From Marinifilum fragile JCM 15579 (GTDB lineage Bacteria; Bacteroidota; Bacteroidia; Bacteroidales; Marinifilaceae), in the NCBI RefSeq assembly GCF_001310955.1, contig NZ_BAZX01000039.1, positions 1 to 33,670 on the forward strand: a DNA stretch of 33,670 nucleotides. The letters are read 5' to 3'. The position numbers and the translations under genes were made by a program. Shown piece after piece: positions 1-9,097 of this stretch (position 1 is its first letter; each line of letters starts with the position of its first letter). Below the pieces are notes generated by a model. The model made no database searches. It was not told the origin of the DNA and saw only the letters and a list, made by a program, of their open reading frames with translations.

Positions 1-129
1 CACACGCGGTAAAAAACATTGCGCGGATAGTGCTAAATTTGAACAATATAACATTTAATAAATGGCTTAGCGGCTTGATACTGAAACGCATTTAAGTGCG
101 CAACGATTTCTTACCGCCATCCGTTATGC
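1..129 (+). repeat. attC-like cassette recombination site, left end cut by the window
   Basis: Imperfect inverted arms lie at 6-24 and 98-117: GCGGTAAAAAACATTGCGC pairs with the reverse complement of the second arm with one extra base, a typical attC extrahelical position. The site ends in the box GTTATGC at 123-129. The RYYYAAC box expected on the left lies outside the window. The spacer holds GTGCTAAAT and AGCGGCTTGATA, which recur in the sites at 23123, 30285 and 32262. It sits directly upstream of a plus-strand gene, as in a cassette array. Confidence 0.75.
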
Positions 130-151
130 CTTATGATAAGGAATTAAAAAT

Positions 152-949
152 ATGACAGATAAAGAGATATATAAATCAGCCGTTGATTTTTTATTGTCAT
201 TTGATTCAGTGTCTAAAACCGACCTTGACAAACATTTAGTTTCAGAGTTTGAGAAACCAAATGACTTAAAAATCATTTACAAAAAACTATGCGAATCTGC
301 TCAAAATAAACAAATGAGTGCAAAAGTCATTGGAAACTCAATTGGTGGTATCGAAAATCTAAAATTTGTTTTGTTTGACTTTGACCCTCATAAAGTTGCT
401 GCCAATTTTTCTAAAACAGATTCAGAAAAACTATTAAATAAAATTCGCCAGAAACTTAAGCCAACTGGACAGATTAGAACAACTAACAGGAGTTTATGGC
501 CTCAGTATTGTCAATCAGTAATAGAATCAGCCCATTTTTTAAAATCTTTTGATACTGCAGAAAAGTTTTACAAGTGGTCTGATTTTTTTGCTAATGATAG
601 CAAATCAAAACCTGCTCTTCCATTGATGATAAGTATTGAAATTTCAGGTATCGGTTTTCCTTTAGCTTGTGACTTTTTAAAAGAATTAGGCTTTGAAGAA
701 TACGGTAAACCTGATGTTCATTTAAAAGATATTTTTAAAGCACTTGGTATAATAGACCCAAACGAAAAATCAGTTACAAAACAGGACTATGCAACACTTA
801 AAGCAATTGATAGAATTGCAAAAGCAAATAATTTGACTTCATATGCTGTTGACAAAGTATTTTGGTTAATTGGTAGTGGAAACTTTTATCTGACAAATAA
901 AAATATTGGGAGACAGAAACAAGAATTTATAAAGAAAATAATGAATTGA
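152..949 (+). CDS. HhH-GPD-like base-excision DNA glycosylase relative (cassette gene)
   Basis: 265 aa, beginning 22 bp after the GTTATGC box of the attC-like site, so it reads as a cassette gene. Residues 164-195 contain SGIGFPLACDFLKELG followed by KPDVHLKDIF. This resembles the helix-hairpin-helix plus catalytic-aspartate block of the HhH-GPD superfamily (endonuclease III: GVGRKTA...VDTHV). Asp188 would match the conserved aspartate. The lysine of bifunctional glycosylase/lyases is replaced by Pro169, so lyase chemistry is not expected. No Fe-S cysteine cluster is visible, and the N-terminal 150 residues are not recognised. The role is inferred from this motif alone: DNA repair, or damage sensing in defence. 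No signal peptide is seen, so it should be cytoplasmic. Confidence 0.55.
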   Translation: MTDKEIYKSAVDFLLSFDSVSKTDLDKHLVSEFEKPNDLKIIYKKLCESAQNKQMSAKVIGNSIGGIENLKFVLFDFDPHKVAANFSKTDSEKLLNKIRQKLKPTGQIRTTNRSLWPQYCQSVIESAHFLKSFDTAEKFYKWSDFFANDSKSKPALPLMISIEISGIGFPLACDFLKELGFEEYGKPDVHLKDIFKALGIIDPNEKSVTKQDYATLKAIDRIAKANNLTSYAVDKVFWLIGSGNFYLTNKNIGRQKQEFIKKIMN

Positions 950-960
950 AAATAAAGCAC

Positions 961-984
961 AAAGCATAGCCAAACCGTTAATAC
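961..984 (+). repeat. possible decayed attC remnant closing the first cassette
   Basis: AAAGCATAGCCAAACCGTTAAT follows the stop of the preceding gene. GCATAGC resembles a mutated form of the expected closing box GGCATAAC (the first cassette opens with GTTATGCC), and CCGTTAAT resembles the CCGTTA right edge of the other sites. The arms would have been deleted. No matching GTATTAAC box follows downstream, so the chromosomal region seems to start here. The call is speculative. Confidence 0.3.
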
Positions 985-999
985 AATAAAAAACACCCA

Positions 1000-1934
1000 A
1001 TGAAAAAATTACAATTCATCACTCTTGCAGTACTTTTTGCATTGCAATTGTCGGCACAACAAAAAGAAGAAACCTACAATTTACAAACGGAAACCGGAGA
1101 GCTTAAAGGCAGCTTGCTCTTGCCTAAAAGCGATCAAAAGCTTCCTGTGGTTTTAATGATTTCAGGTTCTGGTCCCACAGATAGGAATGGGAACAATGCC
1201 ATGATGCAGAACAATTCACTAAAAATGTTGGCAGAGGGATTGTGTAAGAGTTCCATTGCCAGTGTGCGTTACGACAAAAGGGGAGTAGGCGAAAGCAAGG
1301 GAGCATGGTAAATGAGGCAGATTTGCGTTTCGAGCATTACATACAGGATGTGAAAGACTGGATTGCCAAATTGCAAAAGGATAGCAGGTTTTCAGAGGTA
1401 ATTGTATTGGGGCATAGCGAAGGATCTACCATTGGTATGATCGCAATTCAGGATTTGAAGGTGGCAAAGTACATTTCTGTAGCTGGTCCGGGATTTGCTG
1501 CAGGCGATATCATCCGAAAACAATTAAAGGCACAACCACCATTTGTACTGCAACAGGCAGAACCCATACTTACAAAATTGGAAAAAGGTGAATTGGTTGA
1601 GGATACGCCTGCCTTTTTAGCTGCCTTGTTCCGTGCAAGTGTTCAGCCTTATATGATATCCTGGATGAAGTACGATCCAAGCGTAGAAATCGCAAAATTA
1701 TCTTGTCCTGTTTTATTGGTGCAGGGAACTACAGATCTTCAAGTAAAAGTGGAGGATGTTGAGGTGCTGGCAAAAGCAAATCCTAAAGCTAAAAAACTGA
1801 TTGTTGAAGGAATGAATCATGTTTTGAAAGAAGCCGAAGCCGATAGAATGAAGAATTTTCAAACCTACAACAATCCTGAATTGCCATTGAAAACTGGACT
1901 TTTAGAGGGAATTGTGGAGTTTACCAAGGAGTAA
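1000..1934 (+). pseudogene. secreted alpha/beta-hydrolase (serine hydrolase), split by a one-base frameshift
   Basis: Two overlapping frames make one hydrolase. The first (1000-1311) has a signal peptide (MKKLQFITLAVLFALQLSAQ), the loop ISGSGPTDRNGNN and RYDKRGVGES, and stops right after KGAW. The second (1305-1934) starts MVNEADLRF and carries the nucleophile elbow GHSEGS, the acid region TTDLQVK and the histidine region EGMNHV. Restoring one A near 1304 gives KGAMVNEADLRF and a continuous protein of about 311 aa, a normal length for this exported family. The break is either a real mutation or an assembly error. The second half lacks a signal peptide and half the core, so it is unlikely to work alone. 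Substrate unknown, presumably an ester. Confidence 0.8.
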
Positions 1935-1995
1935 GTTTTTGTTGGTGCATTGATATGTTCTTACTAGCTATTAAATAGATTAAACCAATATATAA

Positions 1996-3264
1996 ATGAG
2001 AAGAATTTTAATTTTCGTTACAGTATACTTTTGTTTACTAATAACAGCAAAATCCCAAATAAAATGGGATGACACATTTACGCCTTTTGTTTCAGAATTA
2101 TTATCAACGGAACCAAATTGGGATAACAATTCTGACCTATCTGCAATTGACAATCTGATTCAGGACAAAAAGATCATAGCACTTGGAGAGGCGACCCATG
2201 GAACCAGGGAGTTTTTTACCACCAAACATCGATTGATTAAATATTTGGTACAAGAACATGATTTTAGGGTATTTGTAATTGAAGATGACTATGCAAATTC
2301 ACATCTGATTAATGAATTCGTTGCTGGAAACAGCGAGCACTCTGTTGAAACTCTTTTATCAAGAAGTTGGATGGGTGCCTGGAGAACTCAGGAAGTGCGT
2401 GATATGTTACTATGGATGAAATCATTCAATGAAAATAGAAATGATAGTGACAAAGTAAAAGTTTTTGGCTGTGATATGCAATGGCCTCGCAGTTCTTCTA
2501 TATTTATTCGTTCCGAATTAAAAAAATCAAATCTGCTGGATGACAACACAGAAAAGACTCTGGAGTATTTGATTAATTACAGCCTAAGAAACCAAATGAG
2601 CAAGCGTGAGAAAAAAGAAGTGAAGCACTTACTTGCTCATTTGAATGAGATTGCCCTCAACTCTTCTAATGATCGGTTGAAGTTCACCATTCGAGTGTTA
2701 GAGCAGTGTATGGATATTATGTGGACTAGTAAGATTACGGCTTCATTTTCAGGAAAACGCGATAGGTATATGGCCGAAAATTGTAGAAAAATTCAGGAGC
2801 AAGAAGGAAGAAAAATGATTGTCTGGGCTCACAACCAACACATTGCCGAACATTCAGATAACAGTAAGCAAAAGCCCATGGGAGCACATTTAAAGGACTA
2901 TTTTGGAGATAATTATTATACGTTTGGCTTTGGATTCTATACTGGAGAATATTTCGCATATGATCTTGAAAAAAAGAAGTTTTGTGCCTGCGATCTAGGT
3001 TTGCCTAAAAGTGATTGTATTGATCACACCTTTGCAAAAGCTCCTTATAAAAACTTTATTCTGAATCTTAAAAGTATAGGACTTCCCGAAGAACTAGCAG
3101 CATTAGTTAATAATACAAGCTGGTCTAGAAGGGCAGTGGGTACCTATGTAAAAGATATTAATTCAGATATAAACTATTGCAAGCGAAAGCTTTCTGAGGG
3201 TTATGATGCGTTAATATTTATTAGAAACACTAACTCTGTAAAAGCATTACCTTATACTCCATAA
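1996..3264 (+). CDS. erythromycin esterase family protein, exported
   Basis: 422 aa with an N-terminal signal peptide (about residues 1-20). The family signature is clear: IIALGEATHGTREFF at 60-74 (Glu65, His68), FVIEDDY at 93-99 and MIVWAHNQHIAEH at 274-286 (His279, His282). These match the catalytic Glu/His set of Ere-type esterases, which hydrolyse the lactone of 14-membered macrolides. Most chromosomal Bacteroidota homologues have no demonstrated resistance function, and the native substrate is unknown. It stands alone, with 61 bp from the previous gene. After its stop the same frame runs open for 31 more codons to 3360 (ending SELLVDLHLILGK), perhaps a relic tail. The family call is firm; antibiotic resistance should not be assumed. 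Confidence 0.85.
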   Translation: MRRILIFVTVYFCLLITAKSQIKWDDTFTPFVSELLSTEPNWDNNSDLSAIDNLIQDKKIIALGEATHGTREFFTTKHRLIKYLVQEHDFRVFVIEDDYANSHLINEFVAGNSEHSVETLLSRSWMGAWRTQEVRDMLLWMKSFNENRNDSDKVKVFGCDMQWPRSSSIFIRSELKKSNLLDDNTEKTLEYLINYSLRNQMSKREKKEVKHLLAHLNEIALNSSNDRLKFTIRVLEQCMDIMWTSKITASFSGKRDRYMAENCRKIQEQEGRKMIVWAHNQHIAEHSDNSKQKPMGAHLKDYFGDNYYTFGFGFYTGEYFAYDLEKKKFCACDLGLPKSDCIDHTFAKAPYKNFILNLKSIGLPEELAALVNNTSWSRRAVGTYVKDINSDINYCKRKLSEGYDALIFIRNTNSVKALPYTP

Positions 3265-3912
3265 AATAATAACTGCTGGCAATTGATTCTATCGAGTTCC
3301 ATTTCTAAAACAGAAGTATCGGAATTGTTGGTAGATCTTCATCTGATTTTGGGTAAATAGGTTTAAATAAATGTAAAATATATTGCATTAGATCTTGACT
3401 TTTAATCTGTTAATTGTTAAGTTTATAATGTTCAATTTTAATTTTGAGTAATATTAAAAGAAACAAATGTTTAAATCATTCAATTTAGCATTTGGGTTAT
3501 TGTGTTAAAAGGTCGCTGGGGAGTGACCTTTTGCTTTTATAGCTCCCTAAATAGGATCACCTCCTGCTGCTATATATTTACTTCTATAGAGTTGCAATCC
3601 TGTAGCTCTACAATTTTCTGGTCATCTTCTTTTTATGGCAATAAGGCAGAGGAAACAAATGATGACCCTTTTCATTTCGAATGAAGTCTTTTTCTCCTAA
3701 GAAAATTTAATGTTTTGGAAAAAGAAATTTGATATGAAAGACATAATTCTTTAAATTTAATCATACTACGTACAAGTCTTTGGTGCAATCTTTCGAATTT
3801 GATGCAGGTATGATAGATTAATTTTAGCCTGTCTGTGGAGGGTATAATAAGTGATTATATACTATAGGTGTAATTTTATTTTTAATATAATTTAAGAAAG
3901 AATCTGGTATTT
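3265..3912. other. 648-bp intergenic region before the sensor kinase gene
   Basis: It holds a short in-frame continuation of the upstream gene (to 3360), a terminator-like hairpin at 3507-3538 and very AT-rich sequence thereafter. A 60-codon open frame at 3502-3684 starts in the hairpin and has a cysteine/serine-rich composition unlike a protein; I do not regard it as a gene. The last 200 bp presumably contain the sensor kinase promoter, but no clear promoter motif stands out. Confidence 0.5.
3507..3538 (+). terminator. rho-independent terminator-like hairpin
   Basis: AAAAGGTC (3507-3514) and GACCTTTT (3525-3532) form a stem around a 10-nt loop, followed by GCTTTT. It is about 240 bp beyond the upstream stop, so which transcript it ends is uncertain. 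Confidence 0.5.
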
Positions 3913-6900
3913 ATGGATTTAATAAAAAAACATACTTTTTGGAAGAGGATGCTTTTTATTAGTATCCTTATGATCAAGTTAAGTTTTGTTGTTGCCCAAT
4001 CAAAAGATAGTAGACTTAAATATTTGTCGCAGGAAGACGGACTGTCAAGTTCTGTAGTAGTAGATATCGTTCAAGATAATTATGGCTTTATTTGGTTTGC
4101 AACCAGAAATGGTTTAAACCGATATGATGGTTACTCATTTAAAACATTTACCAACGATCCTAACAATTTTAATAGTATACCTGTTGACAGACTCACCTGT
4201 TTACTAATTGATAAGAATGGAAATTTTTGGATTGGTTCTCTTGATGGTTTGGTTTACATGGATTATGATACGGAAACTTTTTCTTTAATTGAGTTTCCGG
4301 AGAATTTACCCAGTACACAAAAGTATATTAATTGTTTGTGGCAAGACGGTAAAAATAACATTTGGATAGGGACAGATAGTGGCTTGTATGTAAAAAGGTC
4401 CAACTCAAAGGAGATAGAACTTCACACTTATGGTATTATAACAGATAATATAAAAATTCGTGATATCGTTGAAGATGATGAACAGTCTCTTTGGATTGCT
4501 TCAAATATTGGGTTGATTAAATATGAAACTGATAAATCACAAGTAAGGCTATTTCAACATAAAGAAAATGCCCCCAATGGTCTTGTACAATCAGACATTA
4601 GAAAATTATTATACGATAGTGAGAATTCATTATGGATTTGTTCGCAGGATTCTGGTGTTAGTCGATATTTAATAAGTGAAGGTAGATATATCAACTATGT
4701 GCATAGCCAAGAAAGATTTCCCCAATGCATTGTAAGTAATAGTATTTATGATATAATAGAAGATAGTACAGGAAAGATATGGATGGCAAGTCAAGGAGGA
4801 GGGGTTAGTATATATGATAAAAAAAATAACACATTCAATTACTTTGCCTCAATACCAAATAATACTGAATCCCTGGCTTGGAACGTGGTTTTGTCTTTAC
4901 TCGAAGATCAAACAGGAGGGATTTGGCTTGGCACTTTTGGAGCTGGAATTAATTACTGGCATCCATCTTTACAAAACTTTAAGTGTTATGGCAGTCAAAT
5001 AAATAGTACAGGTATTAATGTAACTACGGTTTATTCCATTTTCGATGATGGAGATAAAGAATTATGGATTGCTGGTTTTGGGGAGAAATCATTGAATATT
5101 TATGACAAAAAAAATAAAGGGTTAATAAACTTAAAAGATGAAATTAGATCTAATATTGTTTGGATAAAGGCTGATATCTTTAACCCGGAAGAAATCGTTT
5201 GGATTGGTTTAGATCGGAGTATAGGTTTTGATCTTTATAAAATTGATAAAAACAAAAAAAAGATATTAAAGAAATTTAAGCTTCCTGATGGACGTACCGT
5301 TGTAAATGATGCCTTGCAAGAGAATGACTATACATTTTGGATTGCTACTTCTGATGGATTGGTGAAGCTCAATGAAAAAACTGGATATACTCAACACTTC
5401 AGATATTCAAATTCGACCACATTATATGGAAAAATAAATTGTGTAGAAACTTTAAACGACACATTACTGGCCTTGGGAACTAATCGGAAAGGATTGTTTG
5501 TATTTAATAAGTTGAATGGCAGTAGTGTTAATTATAAATACACTAAGGGAGATTCATCAAGTATATGCGATAATACCATCAGAGACTTATATCTTCAAGG
5601 TCAAAAGCTCTGGATTGCTACTACAAATGGGTTAAATTCTTTTGATTATGCAAACAATAAATTCAAGTACTATTCTAAAAAAGATGGCTTTAACTCAGAT
5701 TTTATGAGTGCAATTGAAGAAGATAATGATGGGAATTTATGGGTTAGTAGTAGAAATGGAGTATCATGTTTTAATTTGAAAACCGGTGTGGTTAATAATT
5801 ACGATGGAAGAGATGGAATAAAGACCAAGGACTATATACTGGGGTCAAGCTATAAAAATAAAAAGGGTGAATTGTTTTTTGGAGGAAGCGGAGTTACAAC
5901 TTTTGAGCCGCATCATCTAATTAAAAATCCAAAACCTGTTTCTGTTGTTTTTACCGATATGGAGGTTCTAAATAAACCAGTAAATACTTTTTCCGGTGGT
6001 GTTTTAAATAAAGTCCTTCATGCAACAGATACAATAAGTTTATCCTACAAAGATAAAGTGATCTCTTTCAACTTTGCGGCTTTGGAATTTGCTTTACCGC
6101 AAAAAACCACCTATGCCTACAAGTTAATAGGGCTTGATACAAGTTGGCATGATATCGGAAATCGTCGTTTCGTTACATTTACTACGCTACCTCACGGCAA
6201 TTATCAATTAAAAGTGAAAGCTAAGAATAATGCTGGAGTGTGGAGTAAAAATGAAGCAAATTTATACATTCATGTGATACCTCCTTTTTATAAGACAACT
6301 TGGTTTAAAATTACTTTGTTAACAATTATACTCTCGCTGTTTGGTTCTTTTTATTATTTAAGAGTTCGTTTTTTAAAGAAAAAAACAGAAAGGCTAAACT
6401 TAATTGTCAATGAGCGTACCTTGGAATTGCGGAACAAAAATGAAGAAATTATTTCGCAAAATAATCTTCTAGAAGATTTAAATAAGGAACTAAATAATCA
6501 TAGAAACCATTTGGAAGAGTTAGTTGATGAGCGAACGGCAGAACTGCGTGAAGCAAAAGAAAAAGCTGAAGAAAGTGAAAGGCTCAAATCGTCATTTCTC
6601 GCGAATATGAGTCATGAGATTCGTACGCCTATGAACGCTATTCTTGGTTTTTCTTCTTTATTAAGTGAACGTGATTTATCGGCGGAAAAAAAGGACCAAT
6701 TTATTGGTATAATAAAGTCGAATGGAGACTCTCTTTTGGGTTTAATTGATAATATTATGGATTTATCAAAAATGGAAGCTGGGCAAATTCAATTAGATAT
6801 AGAGCAGTTTGACTTGAATTATTTGTTGAGTGAGATTTATAATATGTTCATTCCTGAATCAATAAAAGAAGAGAATAACGATATAGATTTTGAATTAATT

Positions 6901-7296
6901 TTTCCCGAAGAATGTTATCTGTTCGAATCGGATTCTGTTCGGTTAAAGCAAATAATAATTAATTTACTTGAAAATGCTTTCAAATACACCGATAAAGGGG
7001 AAATTAAACTTGGTTATGAAGTAAACGAATCGTTTCTAAGAATTTTTGTGAAAGATACTGGAATTGGTATTGCTAAGGATAATTTAGAATACATATTTGG
7101 TCGTTTTAAAAAGATAGAAGATAGAAAAGATAGGCTTTATAGAGGAACAGGGCTAGGTCTTTCTATTGTAGATCATTTGGTGAATTTGCTGGGTGCTAAA
7201 ATAGAAGTTGAATCTACTTTAGGTGAAGGTTCTTGTTTTTATATAATTTTTGAGCTTAATCATAACACTACACACAATATTACTTCTAATGTATAA
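3913..7296 (+). CDS. membrane sensor histidine kinase with two-component-regulator propeller
   Basis: 1127 aa. Order: signal peptide (about 1-29); a long periplasmic region (about 30-715) of repeated propeller blades marked by motifs such as DNYGFIWFAT, KNGNFWIGS, NNIWIGTD and QSLWIAS; a Y_Y_Y-type beta-sandwich near 730-790 (YAYKLIGLD...GNYQLKVKAKN); one membrane helix near 795-818; a coiled coil (820-895); HisKA with SHEIRTPMNAILGF near 899-912; and HATPase_c with N box (NLLENAFKY, about 1016), DTGIGI and GTGLGLS. It resembles the sensor half of Bacteroidota hybrid (HTCS) regulators, but the chain ends after the ATPase domain, with no receiver or AraC domain. It must therefore act through a separate response regulator; none is adjacent. 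The ligand is unknown, and neighbouring genes do not point to a polysaccharide locus. Confidence 0.93.
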   Translation: MDLIKKHTFWKRMLFISILMIKLSFVVAQSKDSRLKYLSQEDGLSSSVVVDIVQDNYGFIWFATRNGLNRYDGYSFKTFTNDPNNFNSIPVDRLTCLLIDKNGNFWIGSLDGLVYMDYDTETFSLIEFPENLPSTQKYINCLWQDGKNNIWIGTDSGLYVKRSNSKEIELHTYGIITDNIKIRDIVEDDEQSLWIASNIGLIKYETDKSQVRLFQHKENAPNGLVQSDIRKLLYDSENSLWICSQDSGVSRYLISEGRYINYVHSQERFPQCIVSNSIYDIIEDSTGKIWMASQGGGVSIYDKKNNTFNYFASIPNNTESLAWNVVLSLLEDQTGGIWLGTFGAGINYWHPSLQNFKCYGSQINSTGINVTTVYSIFDDGDKELWIAGFGEKSLNIYDKKNKGLINLKDEIRSNIVWIKADIFNPEEIVWIGLDRSIGFDLYKIDKNKKKILKKFKLPDGRTVVNDALQENDYTFWIATSDGLVKLNEKTGYTQHFRYSNSTTLYGKINCVETLNDTLLALGTNRKGLFVFNKLNGSSVNYKYTKGDSSSICDNTIRDLYLQGQKLWIATTNGLNSFDYANNKFKYYSKKDGFNSDFMSAIEEDNDGNLWVSSRNGVSCFNLKTGVVNNYDGRDGIKTKDYILGSSYKNKKGELFFGGSGVTTFEPHHLIKNPKPVSVVFTDMEVLNKPVNTFSGGVLNKVLHATDTISLSYKDKVISFNFAALEFALPQKTTYAYKLIGLDTSWHDIGNRRFVTFTTLPHGNYQLKVKAKNNAGVWSKNEANLYIHVIPPFYKTTWFKITLLTIILSLFGSFYYLRVRFLKKKTERLNLIVNERTLELRNKNEEIISQNNLLEDLNKELNNHRNHLEELVDERTAELREAKEKAEESERLKSSFLANMSHEIRTPMNAILGFSSLLSERDLSAEKKDQFIGIIKSNGDSLLGLIDNIMDLSKMEAGQIQLDIEQFDLNYLLSEIYNMFIPESIKEENNDIDFELIFPEECYLFESDSVRLKQIIINLLENAFKYTDKGEIKLGYEVNESFLRIFVKDTGIGIAKDNLEYIFGRFKKIEDRKDRLYRGTGLGLSIVDHLVNLLGAKIEVESTLGEGSCFYIIFELNHNTTHNITSNV

Positions 7297-7475
7297 ACAA
7301 GTGTAAGGATCTCATTTGTAACAGCTTGTTGAATTCGTAAAAATATGATCTAATAAAGGAATTAAAGTCAATCATATTTTGGCATTAACAGTTTAGGAAT
7401 TTTTGTTTTTTCTGGCACAATATATGTTATGTAAGCATTGTTAAAAAATCAAAACACACATAAAATATAATGCCC

Positions 7476-8171
7476 ATGAAAAGAGCTATTGTTATTCTAA
7501 TTGCCATATTTATTGGCTTTAATTTAAGTGCGCAGGCCCAAAAGAATTTTATCGATCAGAACTACATTGAGGTAAAAGGCGTAGCAGAATTGGAAGTTGT
7601 TCCCAATGAGATATTCGTAAATATTGTTTTGGATGAGAAGGATACCAAAAACAAAGAGAGCATTGAGCAACTGGAACAGAAAATGTTTGTGGCCCTCGAA
7701 AAAGCAGGTGTAAACCTTGAGAAACAACTTTCCGTTTCAGATTTCAGCAGCAATTTAAAATTTCATTTTTTTAAAGGGGCAAATGTTCTTAAAGCAAAAC
7801 AGTTTGAGCTTTTGCTTCACGATTCTCATACGCTTGCACTGGTTTATGTAGAATTGGAGAAGATTAAAATCTCTAATATCAATATTCTAAGAGTAGATCA
7901 TTCTGAGATTGAAAAGTACCGTCAGCAAGTAAAGGTAAATGCCATTAAAGCCGGAAAAGAAAAGGCCGAAGCATTAACCGAAGCCATAGGACAGAGAGTG
8001 GGCAAGGCCATTTACATTAACGAAAATGCTTCTCAATACAGAAATGATTATGCGAATACAGCCATTAGAATTAGAGGAGCTTCCTCTTTGGCTAAAATGA
8101 AAACTCCTGATTTGGATTTCCAGAAGATAAAATTGGAATACTCGGTACAATTGCGCTTCGAGCTTTTGTAA
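7476..8171 (+). CDS. SIMPL domain (DUF541) periplasmic protein
   Basis: 231 aa from the ATG at 7476; an ATG two codons earlier (7470) is also possible, but MKRAIV starts a standard signal peptide that ends near LSAQAQ. The mature part opens with IEVKGVAELEVVPNEIFVNI, the typical SIMPL N-terminus. It ends with the family pattern VNAIKAGKEKAEALTEAIGQRVGKAIYINE and a final beta-strand (KLEYSVQLRFELL). SIMPL proteins are exported oligomers of unclear biochemical function. It is flanked by a strong hairpin (8205-8267) that separates it from the lipid genes, so it is probably monocistronic. Confidence 0.88.
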   Translation: MKRAIVILIAIFIGFNLSAQAQKNFIDQNYIEVKGVAELEVVPNEIFVNIVLDEKDTKNKESIEQLEQKMFVALEKAGVNLEKQLSVSDFSSNLKFHFFKGANVLKAKQFELLLHDSHTLALVYVELEKIKISNINILRVDHSEIEKYRQQVKVNAIKAGKEKAEALTEAIGQRVGKAIYINENASQYRNDYANTAIRIRGASSLAKMKTPDLDFQKIKLEYSVQLRFELL

Positions 8172-8204
8172 TAACTGATTTAGATTTTACATACCAGGAT
8201 ACTG

Positions 8205-8267
8205 ACCATGGATTACGCATAAAGTATGTAGAGGGTGGAGGACTCTGCATACTGTGTTTTCCATGGT
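8205..8267. repeat. large intergenic stem-loop
   Basis: Outer arms ACCATGGA (8205-8212) and TCCATGGT (8260-8267) and inner arms AGTATGTAGAG (8223-8233) and CTCTGCATACT (8243-8253, one wobble pair) form a two-part stem with a 9-nt loop GGTGGAGGA. There is no T-run after the outer stem, so it is not a classical terminator. It lies between the SIMPL gene and the acyltransferase gene; an RNA processing or repeat-element role is possible. Confidence 0.6.
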
Positions 8268-8358
8268 AATTTGTTTGTGAAAGATCAAATTGAAGTTCGA
8301 TTTCTTCAATAAATGATTTTTTTGTTCTTTTGTGGAGAATTTTAATCAACAAAGAACA

Positions 8359-9096
8359 ATGGCCAAGATTTTATCATATATCCTAACTATAATATTCTAC
8401 ATCCTATTTTTCTTACTTCTTGTTATTTTTCATCCTATTCAGGTGATTAGTTTAAAGCTGTTTGGCTACCGAGCGCACAAGAATTCCGTTGATGTTCTCA
8501 ATTTTTTTCTGATGCGATTGGTTGGGATTCTGGGAGTGAGAATTACCTATGAAGGAAGTGTAGATTTGCCTAATGATCGTCCCTTAATTATTGTATCAAA
8601 CCACCAGGGAACTTATGACATTCCTCCAATTGTATGGATTTTTAGAAAATACCATCCTAAGTTTATTTCTAAAAAAGAGCTGGCTAAAAATATTCCTAGT
8701 GTATCTTATAATTTGCGTCATAGCGGTGCCGCTTTAATCGATAGAAGCAACAGGGCACAGGCAATTCCTGAAATTCACAAATTGGGAAAATTGATTGCCA
8801 AGAACAATTATGCAGCTTGTATTTTTCCGGAAGGAACCAGAAGCAAAACCGGGAAGATGAAAAAATTTAAATCGGGAGGTATCGAAACGCTTCTTGATGC
8901 AGCTCCTAATGCTTTGGTTGTGCCTTTTGCTGTTGATGGAAATTACAAGATCGAGCGCAAAGGGATGTTTCCTCTTTGCATTGGACAGAGGGTAAAATAT
9001 AGCATTCTTGCTCCGATTGAAACGCAAGGGAAATCAGCTGTTGAGATTACCAGTGAAGCTGAAAAAGTAATTCGTGAAAAGTTAAATCAATTGTAG
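8359..9096 (+). CDS. PlsC-family lysophospholipid (1-acylglycerol-3-phosphate) acyltransferase
   Basis: 245 aa from the ATG at 8359; a GTG 27 bp earlier could extend it, but the extension (ENFNQQRT) precedes the hydrophobic anchor and looks non-coding. An N-terminal membrane helix (about 4-30) is followed by the acyltransferase motifs: NHQGTYD at 81-87 (HX4D, His82/Asp87), the block around SGAALIDR, and FPEGTRS at 156-162. The family transfers an acyl chain from acyl-ACP or acyl-CoA to lysophosphatidic acid at the inner membrane. The next gene, a patatin-like phospholipase, starts 1 bp after its stop, so the two are very probably one operon for phospholipid remodelling. Sub-specificity cannot be told from sequence. 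Confidence 0.88.
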   Translation: MAKILSYILTIIFYILFFLLLVIFHPIQVISLKLFGYRAHKNSVDVLNFFLMRLVGILGVRITYEGSVDLPNDRPLIIVSNHQGTYDIPPIVWIFRKYHPKFISKKELAKNIPSVSYNLRHSGAALIDRSNRAQAIPEIHKLGKLIAKNNYAACIFPEGTRSKTGKMKKFKSGGIETLLDAAPNALVVPFAVDGNYKIERKGMFPLCIGQRVKYSILAPIETQGKSAVEITSEAEKVIREKLNQL

Positions 9097-9097
9097 T

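Noticed and set aside
1996..3264. Macrolide resistance gene
   Set aside because: The erythromycin esterase fold is clear, but chromosomal family members mostly lack shown resistance and there is no resistance-gene context.
3502..3684. 60-codon open frame between the esterase and the kinase
   Set aside because: It starts within a terminator hairpin and has a Cys/Ser-rich composition with no domain or ribosome site; judged chance.
3913..7296. Hybrid two-component system (HTCS) regulator
   Set aside because: The propeller, Y_Y_Y and kinase domains fit, but there is no receiver or AraC-type DNA-binding domain; the protein ends after the ATPase domain.
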